Positions 1 to 7,989 of a stretch of 64,000 bases of DNA are shown one piece after another. The stretch spans positions 6,510,001 to 6,574,000 of the forward strand of contig NZ_CP046172.1 in the NCBI RefSeq assembly GCF_011801145.1. Reading direction: 5' to 3'. Position 1 is the stretch's first letter; each line of letters starts with the position of its first letter. The stretch comes from Nocardia arthritidis (GTDB taxonomy: Bacteria > Actinomycetota > Actinomycetes > Mycobacteriales > Mycobacteriaceae). A program made the position numbers and the translations under genes. The notes under the pieces are model-generated. The model did no database searches and had not been told where the DNA came from. It saw nothing but the letters and a program-made list of their open reading frames with translations.

Positions 1-882
1 TCGGCCGGCCGATTCAGCGTGCCGCGCACCAACTCCCGGAACCACCGGTGCGCGCTGTCGGCGGAATTGCGCGGATGCCAGGCGATCCCGATCGGCACCT
101 CGGGCAGGCAGCGGAATCTCGAAGGCGCACAGGCCCATCGCGGGCAGAGCGGCGGCGGTGAGCGCCGCGGGGGCCGGACAGACCAGATTGCCCGACCGGA
201 CCGCGAACAGGGCCGCGGACAGCGTGGGCACCGTCGCGACCACCCGGCGGGTGCGACCGTGCAGGGCGAGCCGCTCATCGATCGCACCCTGCGCGCGGCC
301 GGTGCGGGAGATCGCGAGATGGGGCGCGGAGGCGTAGGCCGCCACCGAGACGCGTCCGGTGGCGAATCGGTGCTGCGCCGATACTATGCCGACCATTCGG
401 TCACCGAGCACCCGCTGCACGGTGATCTCCGGATCGGAATGTTCCAGCACGCCGACCTCGATATCGATATGCCCGGCGCGCAGGGCGGCGGCGCCGTCGC
501 GATCGTCCGGCAGAAAGCGCACCGTCACGCCGGGCGCCTCGGCATCGATGGCGGCGAGCAGCGGTGCGGCCAGATCGGTGAGCACCATATCGTCGGCTTG
601 GACGGCGAAGGTGCGCTTCAGGGCGAGCGGATCGACGGGCGTGCGCGGAGCGAGCAGGGTGCGGCCGTGTTCCACCAGCGCCCTGACCTCATGCCGCAAT
701 TCGACGGCGCGCGGGGTGGGGGTGAGCCCGCGCCCGGCCCGCACCAGCAGCGGATCGCCGAGCGCCTGCCGCAGTTTCGCCAGTGTGCGGCTCATCGCGG
801 GCGGTGAGGTCCCCAGCCGCTCGGCCGCGGCGGTCACGCTGTTCGTCTCCAGCAGCGCGTCCAGCGCCACCAACAGATTCAT
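1..882 (-). pseudogene. LysR-family transcriptional regulator, frameshifted and cut by the window edge
   Basis: The protein starts MNLLVALDALLETNSVTAAA, a classic LysR winged-helix N-terminus, and continues into a substrate-binding domain of normal LysR type. Near position 103-116 the frame slips by one base. Upstream the frame reads FEIPLP; beyond it, only the other frame gives the expected LysR ending (PEVPIGIAWHPRNSADSAHR, then WFRELVRG). One extra base in the CCGCTGCCTGCCC stretch explains this. A GTG at 897 is an alternative start; ATG 882 is preferred because a GGGG-rich stretch precedes it. The C-terminus runs past base 1. Ligand and targets are unknown. The break may be a real pseudogene or a sequencing error. 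Confidence 0.75.
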
Positions 883-897
883 ATCCAGCGGGTCCAC

Positions 898-1399
898 CCC
901 TGGATTATCGCCATCGGAATGATCACTCGGCAAAGTTCCGCCCCTGATAATCCGCGCAGGCCACCCGGTCTTGATGACACAGGTACCGACCGCCCGAGAG
1001 CGGCCGACGAGCCCGAATCCGGACGATCGGCGACGAGCCGTAAACGGCGTAACCATCAGCCGGTCGATGGTCGCAATTGTGAATTCGCCTTTACGGCACA
1101 TTTACCGGATGTAACCGTTCGGGGATTGCCCATACGCCGTTACGCTGCAACATGTTCACGGCCGATTCCGGCGAAAACTGGCTGATTTGCCTATGTTTCG
1201 CGGGCGATGCCGCCGGTCATCTTCGCGATCGGTACAGGGCCGGTGGGATCGCGCCCGGCACCGCGAATTCCCCAGAGCAGACCATGGCGGGGCCGCAGCG
1301 GGCCGGTAACCTCCTTCTTTGCAAACGCTTTTCGACTCGACCGCACGGCGCCGGGCCGGCGTGGGCGGCCGGGACATCCCCCGCGGCAGGGAGGACTCC
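898..1399. other. Intergenic region between divergent regulators
   Basis: About 500 bases without a convincing gene separate the LysR gene from the ParB-domain regulator. An inverted repeat GGATTAT/ATAATCC (902-908 and 947-953) lies just upstream of the LysR start and could be its operator. The part around 1,070-1,210 is visibly richer in A and T than its surroundings, as expected for promoters. No sigma-factor hexamer pair can be assigned with confidence. Confidence 0.4.
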
Positions 1400-2392
1400 A
1401 TGCGGACGACAAAGATGTCCGAGTGCCACCGCATGCCGGATGGCGACGAGACCGTCGAAATACGGTTGGACGCTTTGGTTCTGGCCGGTTCGCCCCGGTT
1501 GACCGGGGAGGACTACGCCCACATCCACGCGCTGGCGGAGACCGACGAGCCGCTGCCTCCCATCCTCGTACACCGGCCGAGCATGCGAGTGGTCGACGGG
1601 GCGCACCGGGTGGGCGCGGCGCGGCTGCGCGGCGACGCCACCATCGCGGCGCAATTCTTCGACGGCACCGACAGCGAGGCGTTCATCCTCGCCGTGCGAC
1701 TGAACGTCAGCCACGGCCTGCCGCTGTCGCTGGCCGACCGCAAGGCGGCGGCCGCCCGGATACTCCGGGAACGCCCGGAGTGGTCCGATCGGGCGATCGG
1801 TGCGACAACGGGGTTGTCCCACAAAACCATCGGGGCGCTGCGCCGTTCGGCTGGCGCGGATTCCCAGCCGAACACCCGGATCGGCCGGGACGGCCGAGCG
1901 CACACCTCCAGCGCCACCGACGGCCGCAGGCTGGCCTGCGAACTGTTCCTCCGCTCACCCGACGCCCCGCTGCGCGAGGTGGCCAAGGTCGCGGGCGTCT
2001 CGCTGGGCACCGCGCACGATGTGCGGCAGCGGCTGCGGCGCGGTGACGATCCGATTCCCCCACGCCAGCACCGCAATTCGCTCACGCGAACATCCGACGA
2101 CACGGCGCGGTGGCCGTCCGGGACCGCCCAGCCCGGCACAGCCCAGCGCGTTCAGATCAAGGACCCCCGGATCGTGATAGACCGGCTGCGCGCCGATCCC
2201 TCGCTGCGATTCAGTGAAGCGGGCCGCGCCCTATTGCGCAGACTGGATTTGTACGCGACCGCCAATGCCGGTTTGGAATCGATGGCGGATGCGTTGCCCG
2301 CCCATAACCTGGGCCTGATAGTGCAACTCGCCTATTTGTTCGCCGAGGATTGGCGGAGATTCGCGGCACAGTTGGAGCGCCGCGCGGATTGA
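1400..2392 (+). CDS. StrR-type ParB-domain transcriptional regulator
   Basis: A 330-residue protein. Residues about 18-110 form a ParB/sulfiredoxin-like nuclease fold with the motif VVDGAHRVGAARLRG. This is followed by a helix-turn-helix region (SLADRKAAAARILRERPEWS, then DRAIGATTGLSHKTIGALRR). The arrangement is that of StrR/NovG-type pathway activators, which switch on secondary-metabolite genes, rather than of chromosome-partitioning ParB, which is longer and paired with ParA. The ATG at 1400 is chosen because GGGAGG sits about 6 bases upstream; longer versions of the frame lack such a site. The stop codon lies inside a tandem repeat. Targets are not known; the protease and P450 genes downstream are candidates by position only. 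Confidence 0.8.
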   Translation: MRTTKMSECHRMPDGDETVEIRLDALVLAGSPRLTGEDYAHIHALAETDEPLPPILVHRPSMRVVDGAHRVGAARLRGDATIAAQFFDGTDSEAFILAVRLNVSHGLPLSLADRKAAAARILRERPEWSDRAIGATTGLSHKTIGALRRSAGADSQPNTRIGRDGRAHTSSATDGRRLACELFLRSPDAPLREVAKVAGVSLGTAHDVRQRLRRGDDPIPPRQHRNSLTRTSDDTARWPSGTAQPGTAQRVQIKDPRIVIDRLRADPSLRFSEAGRALLRRLDLYATANAGLESMADALPAHNLGLIVQLAYLFAEDWRRFAAQLERRAD

Positions 2393-2440
2393 GCGGAATG
2401 CATTGAAACGCAGCGGATTGAGCGGAATGCATTGAAACGC
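2384..2440 (+). repeat. Tandem 29-bp duplication spanning a stop codon
   Basis: A 28-base unit beginning GCGGATTGAGCGGAATGC occurs at 2384-2411 and again, identical, at 2413-2440, with one base between. The first copy contains the last codon and TGA stop of the ParB-domain regulator, so the stop context is duplicated downstream. It looks like a recent replication-slippage event. Confidence 0.9.
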
Positions 2441-2441
2441 G

Positions 2442-2477
2442 ATGGTTCCCGCCGATGCGAGCATCGGCGGGAACCAT
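2442..2477. terminator. Perfect 17-bp hairpin, bidirectional terminator
   Basis: ATGGTTCCCGCCGATGC (2442-2458), a GA spacer, then its exact complement (2461-2477). It lies between the 3' ends of the convergent ParB-domain regulator and the secreted protease, 8 bases from the protease stop. There is no U-tract, as is usual in actinobacteria. Confidence 0.85.
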
Positions 2478-2485
2478 TCAGCCGA

Positions 2486-3367
2486 TTACTCGGTGACCAA
2501 CCGGCCCATCGAGTGGACCTCGTCCACATCGCCACCGGTGATGAAGGACCACGGCGCGGTGAAGTATCCGCCGTTGCCCCAACCGGCACCCCACGAATTC
2601 TCGATGGTGACACCGTTCTCGTCGTACGCGACGATCGTCACCTCGTGCCCGCCGACGACCGACTCGCCCGGTGACGGGTCATAGTAGTAATTGCTCTGGT
2701 TCAGGTTCATGAAGCTCTGCCGAACCTCGAACCCGATCGGAACCGGCAGGCCGGACGAAATCGCCTGCTTGATATTCGTCACGACATCTCCGCCCGTCAG
2801 ATCCCGCGAGCCGGAGAGCTTGTAGTGCGCGGCATTCGCCCGCTCGTTGTCATCGGGCTGGGTGGTGTAATCGAAATCGCCCTGCCAGTAATCGGATTTC
2901 GTATCGATACCCTGTTCCTGTTCCATCGGCAGCGCGACCGAGGCGTAGGTGCCCTGATCGTTGCCCTTCGCGATCTGCGCGTAGATGAACATCGGCGCCA
3001 TCGGGCCACCGCTGATGCCCTGCTCGTTCATCAGCACGCCGTACCCGGTGTAGCCGGTCGCCCAGGTCACGCACGATCCGACCTGACCCTGGTCACCCGG
3101 CGAAAGGGCATACTGCTGCAGTGAATACGACGACGGCGGGGTGAGCGAGCCGACCCGGACCGGCAGCGCGGTACCACTGCTGGTGTCGTGGGTCTGCGCG
3201 GCCTTCGCGGCGTTGGCGTCGAAGCCGAAGCCGTGCGTGGGCAGGACGGGCGGCGGCAAAGGCGCCGAGGGGCTCGGAGCCGCGACCGCGAATCCGGCGG
3301 AGACGAGTCCGACGCCGAGCACGAATGCCGCCGCGGCGGGCACGCATGAATAACGTGTGTAACGCAT
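2486..3367 (-). CDS. Secreted papain-family (C1A) cysteine peptidase
   Basis: A 293-residue protein with a signal peptide (MRYTRYSCVPAAAAFVLGVG onward, cleavage near AVAAP, residue 30). The papain catalytic set is visible: oxyanion-hole Gln93 and nucleophile Cys99 in DQGQVGSCVTWA, His241 in GGHEVTIVAYD, and Asn257 in ENSWGAGWGNGGYF. The Cys is followed by Val-Thr-Trp rather than the usual Trp. There is no long inhibitory propeptide between the signal peptide and the catalytic domain, only about 60 Pro/Ala-rich residues. The ATG at 3367 has AGGAGA 6 bases upstream. The gene is divergent from a second secreted cysteine peptidase 264 bases away. The substrate is unknown. Confidence 0.85.
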   Translation of the reverse strand: MRYTRYSCVPAAAAFVLGVGLVSAGFAVAAPSPSAPLPPPVLPTHGFGFDANAAKAAQTHDTSSGTALPVRVGSLTPPSSYSLQQYALSPGDQGQVGSCVTWATGYTGYGVLMNEQGISGGPMAPMFIYAQIAKGNDQGTYASVALPMEQEQGIDTKSDYWQGDFDYTTQPDDNERANAAHYKLSGSRDLTGGDVVTNIKQAISSGLPVPIGFEVRQSFMNLNQSNYYYDPSPGESVVGGHEVTIVAYDENGVTIENSWGAGWGNGGYFTAPWSFITGGDVDEVHSMGRLVTE

Positions 3368-3631
3368 GGGTTCTCCTGAAATGAGTGCTGAATCCCGGGC
3401 CTGTGCCCGATCGCCGGAGTCATCCGGAACAAACCCGGCCGAAACCGGTGGAACCCCATCCGGACGCTCGTTCGCGATGAGACATATAATTGGCCCGGTA
3501 GCGCATTCGGGCAAGTGCGTTCAATATGTTCACGGATGTGCCCGCCGATCCGATCGGTTACCTTGGATTTGCGAAGTCCGGACTCGCGCGAATTCAGCTG
3601 CCGGATACGGCATTTCGAAAGGATCGGTAAA

Positions 3632-4294
3632 GTGCGACCGAGATGGATCCTCTTCATTCTGCTGTGTCTGACCATGGTGGCGACTTCCTCGTTCGGCCGC
3701 GGTATTTCGGCCGCCGATCCGCAGCCCGCCGGGAAAACGTTCACCGGCCGGTCCACCGGCCTGCGGGTCACTCCGGGATTGCCCGGGGTGCTGGAGCCGC
3801 GCGATGCCGTATTCGGTTGGCTGGTGCTGCCGTATTTGCAGCAGGAGCAGGAGTGGGATCAGTGGTGCTGGGCCGCCGACGGCGCGTCGATCGCGAATTA
3901 CCTCGGCCACTGGATCGACCAGAACGACTATTGCAAGCTGGTGCACGGCGCCGACGCGAACGACGTGTGCCCCAATGACAATGCCTCGCTGGAGGATATC
4001 GCCAAGGCCTTCGGCAAGATCGGCTTCGACGCGAAGGTGGGCAGCCCGTTCTCGATGACCAGGATCGTCGAGGAGATCTCGGCCAACCGCCCGATCCTCA
4101 CCGGCATCGCCTGGGCCGCCGGCGGCGGGCACGCCCAGGTGGTCTACGGCTACGACGCCGATGCCGGGACGATCACCTACGGCGACCCGTGGCCGACCTC
4201 GCAGCGGCAGGTCACCCAGACGCTGGCCTCGTATACCAAGAATCCGCAATGGATTTGGTTCGGCGAGGACTACCGGATCGCGCCGAAGGAATGA
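3632..4294 (+). CDS. Secreted papain-like (C39-like) cysteine peptidase
   Basis: A 220-residue protein. Residues 1-27 form a signal peptide (RPRWILFILLCLTMVATSS). The catalytic domain has Gln73 and Cys79 in QEWDQWCWAADGASI, His167 in GGGHAQVVYGYD and Asp185 in TYGDPWP, the pattern of C39-like and AvrRpt2-like papain-fold peptidases. GTG 3632 is preferred because AAAGGA lies about 8 bases upstream and it places the hydrophobic signal at the N-terminus; the frame is open further upstream. It overlaps the downstream lipoprotein gene by four bases (ATGA), so the two are translationally coupled. No bacteriocin-export ABC domain is attached. The substrate is unknown. Confidence 0.75.
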   Translation: MRPRWILFILLCLTMVATSSFGRGISAADPQPAGKTFTGRSTGLRVTPGLPGVLEPRDAVFGWLVLPYLQQEQEWDQWCWAADGASIANYLGHWIDQNDYCKLVHGADANDVCPNDNASLEDIAKAFGKIGFDAKVGSPFSMTRIVEEISANRPILTGIAWAAGGGHAQVVYGYDADAGTITYGDPWPTSQRQVTQTLASYTKNPQWIWFGEDYRIAPKE

Positions 4295-4908
4295 GAATGC
4301 CGACCCTGCACGCGCTGGCGATGCTACTCTTCGCCGCGCTCGCGATCCCTGGATGTGCCGCCGCACAACACGTTCCGGCGAACCAGGCGCACGCCGACAC
4401 CCCGTGGGCTCCGGATCCCGACGCCGACGCGATAACTCGCGTGCTCGCCTCGCCCGCGGCCGAACAACTCGCGGGTTCTTTCCTGCGCGCCCAGTTTTCG
4501 CCCCAAAGTAGTTCGGGCACAGCGCCTTTACGACAGGTCGAGCGAGCGTTGACGGTTTATGCGACCACACCGGGCTTCGTCACCGATCCGCGCACGGCGC
4601 TGCGCGACGCGGGGGCGCCCGCCTATATCGCGGTCCCGGTGCGCATCGGGTCGCGGGCGGAAACCGATACGCTGCAACTCGATCCCGCTCCCCCGTACAC
4701 TCCGCGCGCGGTCGCGGAGGGCAATGAGGAGGCGCAGACGGCGCGACTGCTGGCGGGCGATACGCGGCTGCTGCTGCACTACCCATCGCACACCTGGTTC
4801 GGCTGGACCGAAACCCGGGTGGTCGCAATCAGATCCGATACCGATCCGGGAGTGCAGGGCCGGATCTTCGACGCGGCGCAGTTCCGCGCGTGGTTGACGT
4901 CCCGCTGA
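4291..4908 (+). CDS. Lipoprotein of unknown function
   Basis: A 205-residue protein whose N-terminus (MRMPTLHALAMLLFAALAIP, then GC) ends in a lipobox with the lipid-attachment Cys at residue 22. The rest is soluble, with an alternating sheet-like C-terminal half and no recognised domain. The start overlaps the stop of the upstream cysteine peptidase as ATGA, so the two are co-expressed and probably work in the same envelope process. The function is unknown. Confidence 0.7.
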   Translation: MRMPTLHALAMLLFAALAIPGCAAAQHVPANQAHADTPWAPDPDADAITRVLASPAAEQLAGSFLRAQFSPQSSSGTAPLRQVERALTVYATTPGFVTDPRTALRDAGAPAYIAVPVRIGSRAETDTLQLDPAPPYTPRAVAEGNEEAQTARLLAGDTRLLLHYPSHTWFGWTETRVVAIRSDTDPGVQGRIFDAAQFRAWLTSR

Positions 4909-4969
4909 GGCCGCCCGCCACAACCGCCGGTGAAATCGATTGTCTCGAAATATCTTTCACGCGGCGGCC

Positions 4970-5003
4970 GGGCCCGCCCGAGGTTCAGCCCTCGGTCGGG
5001 CCC
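4970..5003. terminator. Bidirectional hairpin terminator
   Basis: GGGCCCG-c-CCGAGG, loop TTCAGC, then CCTCGG-t-CGGGCCC: a 13-bp stem with a single mismatch. It sits between the convergent lipoprotein and flavin monooxygenase genes and overlaps the last codons and stop of the monooxygenase. Confidence 0.8.
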
Positions 5004-6547
5004 GATTCACGTGTCGAGTAGACGGGTTGGTCGCCGGACGGCTGCGCGGGCGGCTTCGGCGCCTCCGGTAACGCGACCGGTGCGGGCTTGGCGATCAATC
5101 CGCGATAGCTCGCCGGGCGGATCGGCCGGAACCATTGCGCGATACGGGTTCTCAGCGGCAGCCTGGCATTCAGGTCGGCCAGCATCTCGTCGATATTGCG
5201 GATGGAGAAGGGTGTGACGACGGTGCCGTGTGCGTGGTTGCCCCCGGTGCGGTCCGCCATCCATTGCAGCCGGGCATCGATCTCGGCGCGCTGCGCCTCC
5301 TCCGGCGGCAGCGACAGCCGGCCGGTGAGCAGGGCCGCGATCCATTGCGCCCCGATCTCGACGCCGACGGCGGTGAGCAGCGAGGCGTTGTATCCGGCGA
5401 AGGTCAGATTCGGTACGTCGACCGGCAGGATGTGCCGGTACAGGCGGAAATTGCCCTGGTCGTCGGTGAGCTGACGCTGCACGAACGGGGTGAGGAACGG
5501 CACCCGCTGCTGATATCCGGTCGCGCACACCACCACATCGGCGGGGACCACCTCGCCGTCGGTCAGCCGAACCGCCAAACCCTCGGGCGCGGCGAGCATT
5601 TCCGCGATCTCGGTATCCCGGCACACGGTGATGCGGCCCATGCCGACCTGCTCGTAGAAGCCCTCGGTGGTGAGTCCGGCGGAACTGGCGGCGATCTCCT
5701 CGAACCGGCCCTCCGGCACCAGCCCCAGCTCCCGCAGATGCATGTTCTTGATGGCCATTTCCTGGATCACGTCCATATTGGCCTCGCGGAACGACCGGCC
5801 CGGCCCGTGCAGGAAGCGGGCGAAACCCTTCGGCTCGAGATCGCGGAAGTGCCCCTCCCCCATACGGGTCAGGATCAGCGTCTCGAAATCGACGCGCGCC
5901 AGCTTGCGCGGCATCTTCCAGAGCAACCGCCGGGCGACCACCGTGGTCGAGGCCGCGACGTGGCTCACCGCCTCGGCGATATCGCAGGCCGACTTCCCGT
6001 AGCCGACGACGACTACGTTGCGGCCGCGCACCGCGTCCAGGTCGTCGCCCAATTCCGTGGCGTGGCAGATTCGCCCGCCCTGCTGGCGATACAGCTCCGC
6101 GCCGCGGAAATCCGGCACGTACGGTTCGCTGTACACACCGTTGGCGATCACCAGGTGATCGCAGGAGGTGCGCCGGATGCCCATCTCGTCGCGGATCTCC
6201 AGCAGCCAGCCGCTGTCCACCGGATCGGCCGCGACCACACCGGTATTCAGCCGCAGCCGGTCGCCGAGCCCGAATTGGCGGACATACCCTTCCAGGTAGG
6301 CCTGCATCTGCGCGGCGTCGGGATAGCGCGGATAGTCCGCGGGCATCGGATAGCCGGGGAAGTGGTAGGTGGACTTGCTGTTCTGCGTACGCAACCCCGG
6401 ATAGCGCCGCGTCGCGCTCCACACACCGCCGACATCGGGTGTCCTGTCGTACACCTCGACCGCAAAACCCGCTTCTCCCAACACCTTTGCGCAGGCCAAG
6501 CCCGCGAATCCCGCACCGACGATGGCGATACGGCTCCCGCTCGTCAT
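4985..6547 (-). CDS. Flavin-containing (FMO/Baeyer-Villiger-type) monooxygenase
   Basis: A 520-residue single-component flavoprotein. The FAD-binding fold is at residues 7-20 (IAIVGAGFAGLACA) and the NADPH-binding fold at 178-190 (VVVVGYGKSACDI). Between them is an FMO-like segment (FRG at 147-149, later His162). This is the FMO/BVMO superfamily, which uses NADPH and oxygen to oxygenate N, S or carbonyl carbons; the substrate cannot be told. It begins 10 bases after the stop of the upstream P450, so the two form an operon and may act in sequence. The last about 30 residues are Pro-rich and probably disordered. Confidence 0.85.
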   Translation of the reverse strand: MTSGSRIAIVGAGFAGLACAKVLGEAGFAVEVYDRTPDVGGVWSATRRYPGLRTQNSKSTYHFPGYPMPADYPRYPDAAQMQAYLEGYVRQFGLGDRLRLNTGVVAADPVDSGWLLEIRDEMGIRRTSCDHLVIANGVYSEPYVPDFRGAELYRQQGGRICHATELGDDLDAVRGRNVVVVGYGKSACDIAEAVSHVAASTTVVARRLLWKMPRKLARVDFETLILTRMGEGHFRDLEPKGFARFLHGPGRSFREANMDVIQEMAIKNMHLRELGLVPEGRFEEIAASSAGLTTEGFYEQVGMGRITVCRDTEIAEMLAAPEGLAVRLTDGEVVPADVVVCATGYQQRVPFLTPFVQRQLTDDQGNFRLYRHILPVDVPNLTFAGYNASLLTAVGVEIGAQWIAALLTGRLSLPPEEAQRAEIDARLQWMADRTGGNHAHGTVVTPFSIRNIDEMLADLNARLPLRTRIAQWFRPIRPASYRGLIAKPAPVALPEAPKPPAQPSGDQPVYSTRESGPTEG

Positions 6548-6557
6548 GGGCAGGAGA

Positions 6558-7865
6558 CTACGGCCCTCGCTTGGTGATCACAATCCTGGCCTTGCCGCGC
6601 GGCACCGTGGTGATGTTGCGCACATGCCCGCGTTCGGGTTTCGCGCCGCTCGGGCGGGCGAGCGCGAACCGCGAAAGCACGGTGCGCAGCACGGCCGTGC
6701 CCTCCATCAACGAGAAGCCCGCGCCGATGCAGCGGCGCACGCCGCCGCCGAACGGCAGCCACATATTCGGCCCGACCTCGCCGTCGAGGAAACGGGACGG
6801 CCGGAATGCCGCGACATCCGGGTAGTTCGCGTCGCTGCCGTGCGCGAGCATGATCGAACAGCTCACCGTGGTGCCCGCGGGTAACGCGTAGCCGCCGACG
6901 GTGGTGTCGTGGGTCAGGCGGCGCACCGCGCCCGGAATCACCGGATGCAGCCGCATCGCCTCCTTCAGCACCGCCTCGACGAATTTGTCGTCGCCGGAAC
7001 GCACCGCATCGTAGGTCCGCCGCTGAATCAGCTGATCCGCCGCCAATTCGTAGAGGGCCCAGGACAGTGCCGCCGCGGTGGTCTCGTGCCCCGCCAACAG
7101 CAGCGTGACCAACTGGTCGCGCAGTTCGGCATCCGAGAGCGGACGCTCGTCATCGCCGCCCACCTGCAGCAGTCTGGACAGCACATCGGTGCGTTCGGCG
7201 AGATCGGGCACCGTGCGGCGGGCCCCGATCTCGCGGTAGAGCAGCGCATCGATGGCATCGAGGTTGTCGTGGAAGGTTTTCCACGGCCGCAGCCGCTGCA
7301 GGCGCGGGAATTGCAGTCCGGCGTATTGCACGGGGCCGATGGTGACCACGCGGTGCAGGCGCGGGGCCAGCGCGGCGCGGGTGCCGGGGTCGGTGACGCC
7401 GAAGACCACCCGCATGATCACCTCCAGCGTCAGCGCGTTCATCCGGTCGAGCGTGACGAGCGTCGAATCCGGTTGCCAGCGTTGCGTTTCCGCCTCGGCG
7501 ATCTGCTCGACCAGTTTCTCGTAGCCGCGCAGCGCCGCACCGTTGAACGCGGGCATCAGCAGTTTGCGGGCGCGGGCGTGTTCGGATTCGTCGGTGAGCA
7601 GCACCGAATGCGAGCCCATGATCGGGCGCAGGATGTTGTTCGCCTCGCCCGCGTGCATATCGCGCGGGTCACCCGCGAAGATCTCCTTCACGTGTTCCGG
7701 GCGGTGGAAGACCACGACATTGTCGTTGAACGGCGGCACCCGCATCGCGAAGACGTCACCGTAGCGCTGCCGCAGTACGGGCAGCCATCGGGCGCGGCGG
7801 TTCAGGTACAGGAAGCTCTGCACGAATGGGGGCAGTGCCGGCCCGGGCGGGTACGTCGGGGTCAT
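6558..7865 (-). CDS. Cytochrome P450 (CYP135/CYP138-like)
   Basis: A 435-residue P450 with the N-terminal proline hinge (PPGPALPPF), the oxygen-binding I-helix LLLAGHETTAAALSW (AGHETT at 258-263), the ExxR pair in KEAMR (302-305), and the heme loop FGGGVRRCIGAGF with proximal Cys379. The general pattern resembles mycobacterial CYP135/138-type enzymes; substrate unknown. ATG 7865 is chosen over the longer frame because GGAGGAGAG precedes it and the hinge then lies at the N-terminus. It is the first gene of an operon with the flavin monooxygenase. A strong hairpin separates it from the upstream P450. Confidence 0.88.
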   Translation of the reverse strand: MTPTYPPGPALPPFVQSFLYLNRRARWLPVLRQRYGDVFAMRVPPFNDNVVVFHRPEHVKEIFAGDPRDMHAGEANNILRPIMGSHSVLLTDESEHARARKLLMPAFNGAALRGYEKLVEQIAEAETQRWQPDSTLVTLDRMNALTLEVIMRVVFGVTDPGTRAALAPRLHRVVTIGPVQYAGLQFPRLQRLRPWKTFHDNLDAIDALLYREIGARRTVPDLAERTDVLSRLLQVGGDDERPLSDAELRDQLVTLLLAGHETTAAALSWALYELAADQLIQRRTYDAVRSGDDKFVEAVLKEAMRLHPVIPGAVRRLTHDTTVGGYALPAGTTVSCSIMLAHGSDANYPDVAAFRPSRFLDGEVGPNMWLPFGGGVRRCIGAGFSLMEGTAVLRTVLSRFALARPSGAKPERGHVRNITTVPRGKARIVITKRGP

Positions 7866-7942
7866 TGCTCTCCTCCACTCGACGCGCCGCTGCGACCCTG
7901 CACCGGCACCCTCACTCTTGCACGACTGTGCCGTTCCGAAAA

Positions 7943-7979
7943 GGGACCACGGGCGGATATTCCGCCGCACCGTGGTCCC
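7943..7979. terminator. Hairpin terminator between two P450 genes
   Basis: GGGACCACGG (7943-7952) pairs exactly with CCGTGGTCCC (7970-7979). An inner stem GCGGA/TCCGC lies within. It follows the stop of the 7990-9213 P450 by about 10 bases and should end that transcript before the P450-monooxygenase operon. Confidence 0.75.
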
Positions 7980-7989
7980 GGGTCGCCGC

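Noticed and set aside
19..922. Long plus-strand frames opposite the LysR gene
   Set aside because: They encode Arg/Gly-rich low-complexity sequence typical of antisense frames in high-GC DNA, while the minus strand gives a clear LysR protein.
1400..2392. Chromosome-partitioning ParB
   Set aside because: There is no ParA neighbour, no parS sites were seen, and the helix-turn-helix part fits StrR-type activators.
3632..4294. C39 bacteriocin-processing exporter
   Set aside because: The peptidase domain is free and secreted, without the ABC-transporter part or a double-glycine precursor gene nearby.
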